A stretch of 5,935 nt of DNA from RGIG7213 sp045652135 (GTDB lineage Bacteria; Bacillota; Clostridia; Oscillospirales; CAG-272). The notes under the pieces were generated by a model. It had not been told where the DNA came from. It did no database searches and was given only the letters and a program-made list of their open reading frames with translations. Positions 5,545-5,935 of the stretch are shown one piece after another. The position numbers were made by a program, and so were the translations under genes. Position 1 is the first letter of the stretch. Every line of letters starts with the position of its first letter. The stretch is from contig JAZRTS010000037.1 of assembly GCA_045652135.1 (NCBI GenBank), positions 1-5,935 of the forward strand. Direction: 5' to 3'.

Positions 5545-5573
5545 ATTATACCAAATTATATTGTAGTTGTCAA
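5545..5573 (-). promoter_or_regulatory. Full-consensus sigma-A promoter of rpsF-ssb-rpsR
   Basis: TTGACA (5568-5573) and TATAAT (5545-5550) on the minus strand are both perfect and exactly 17 bases apart. TGG directly before TATAAT supplies an extended -10. The DNA upstream of the -35 box (5574-5612) is almost all A and T and could act as an UP element. The start should fall near 5538. This is what is expected for a highly expressed ribosomal protein operon. Confidence 0.92.
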
Positions 5574-5624
5574 TATAAAATCATAAATTATATAACCGAT
5601 TAACAAAAAATTTACAGTTACAGC

Positions 5625-5664
5625 TTATATAAAGATGGCAGAATAATCTGCCGTCTTTATATAA
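5625..5664 (-). terminator. 18-bp hairpin closing the peptide gene unit
   Basis: The arms 5625-5642 and 5647-5664 pair over 18 positions around the loop ATAA. One position (5636/5653) is a G-U pair on the plus-strand RNA but an A-C mismatch on the minus strand. The core GGCAGA/TCTGCC is GC-rich and the outer part TTATATAAAGA is AT-rich. It starts eight bases after the peptide gene stop codon, so it is placed as that gene's terminator. The minus-strand RNA lacks a long U-run directly after the stem, although the outer arm contains CTTTATATAA. The better pairing on the plus strand leaves open a role in blocking transcription from the other side. Confidence 0.6.
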
Positions 5665-5672
5665 TACAGTCA

Positions 5673-5816
5673 TTATACGAACCATTCCTCGCCTAAGTTA
5701 AGAATATTGCTTATATCTCCACCATCGAAGTTTATTTTGTAAAGATCGGTTACCGCCGCAACATCTTCAGATTCAAATGTCACGATCTCAATCTCGGGTT
5801 TAATATATTCCTTCAT
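5673..5816 (-). CDS. 47-residue peptide with KPEIE/FESED leader-like N-terminus
   Basis: A short complete gene: ATG 5814-5816 to TAA 5673-5675, followed at once by a second stop (TGA). A strong Shine-Dalgarno GAGGGGG (5824-5830) lies seven bases before the ATG, and the upstream gene ends 16 bases away, so the two are probably co-transcribed. The peptide begins MKEYIKPEIEIVTFESEDVA and ends DISNILNLGEEWFV; a small Gly pair sits at 32-33. It has no cysteine, no signal peptide and no membrane segment, and is strongly acidic. I recall many short Clostridia peptides opening MK-x-Y-x-x-P-x-I-E-x-x-x-F-x-x-ED, of unknown function, often next to large secreted proteins. The shape (conserved front, variable end) resembles a leader plus core peptide, but no modifying enzyme is visible here, so the RiPP reading is only a possibility. 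Confidence 0.7.
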   Translation of the reverse strand: MKEYIKPEIEIVTFESEDVAAVTDLYKINFDGGDISNILNLGEEWFV

Positions 5817-5832
5817 TTTCTTTCCCCCTCAT

Positions 5833-5935
5833 TTACTTTAAGGTAAGCACGGGCCCCATATCAACAACATTACCGTTTGAAATCACAACAGCCTGAGCTG
5901 TAACGCTGTTGAACTCATCAATTCCTGTAAAGTTT
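5833..5935 (-). CDS. C-terminal end of an unidentified protein (5' end outside window)
   Basis: A frame open from the right edge stops at TAA 5833-5835, giving 33 visible residues beginning NFTGIDEFNSV and ending NGNVVDMGPVLTLK. Alternating hydrophobic and polar residues (VTAQAVVISNGNVVDMGPVLTLK) suggest two beta strands joined by an Asn-Gly turn, as at the end of an Ig-like or similar beta-sandwich domain. That would fit an extracellular protein, but too little is present to name a family. It lies 16 bases upstream of the 47-residue peptide gene in the same orientation and shares its terminator. Confidence 0.6.
   Translation of the reverse strand, partial: NFTGIDEFNSVTAQAVVISNGNVVDMGPVLTLK

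Noticed and set aside
5561..5589. Plus-strand promoter-like TTGTAG-17-TAAATT
   Set aside because: It is a weak match in AT-rich DNA with no plus-strand gene downstream.

Overview
The window looks like a chromosomal segment from a gut- or rumen-type anaerobic Firmicute (class Clostridia, Ruminococcus/Oscillospiraceae-like). The grounds are the rpsF-ssb-rpsR operon with a four-cysteine S18, strong GGAGG-type ribosome binding sites, near-consensus sigma-A promoters with 17-bp spacers, a DegV-family protein, and a short lysine/glutamate-led peptide of a kind I recall from such genomes. The assignment is an inference from memory. Everything except the first partial gene lies on the minus strand, so the natural reading order is from right to left.

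Right edge (5625-5935): the C-terminal end of an unidentified protein is followed 16 bases later by a complete 47-codon peptide gene that falls below usual gene-calling cut-offs, and then by an 18-bp hairpin that closes this unit. Centre right (4371-5573): a full-consensus promoter (TTGACA-17-TATAAT with extended -10) drives a leader of about 78 nt that can fold its own Shine-Dalgarno into a stem. Behind it lie rpsF (S6), ssb (single-strand DNA-binding protein) and rpsR (S18), closed by a terminator. This is the classical operon in which an S6:S18 complex may feed back on the leader.

Centre (2195-4336): a 713-residue SNF2-type ATPase with all helicase motifs and an N-terminal helix-hairpin-helix begins with GTG only 35 bases after the terminator and has no obvious promoter of its own. 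Between it and the next gene lie a 21-nt exact copy (by recall) of a universally conserved 16S rRNA segment and a strong promoter. Centre left (374-2058): a DegV-family lipid-binding protein, then a SanA/YdcF-type membrane-anchored DUF218 protein. Between them, the terminator hairpin of the first contains the -35 box of the promoter for the second.

Left edge (1-314): the end of a small membrane protein on the plus strand, its terminator, and a nested palindromic repeat element built from four GTAGTTCG-like units. I see no tRNA, complete rRNA, CRISPR array, transposase or phage gene. Most of the window is core chromosome. The points worth a second look are the 47-residue peptide, the 16S-like insert, the rpsF leader, the palindromic element and the terminator/promoter overlap.
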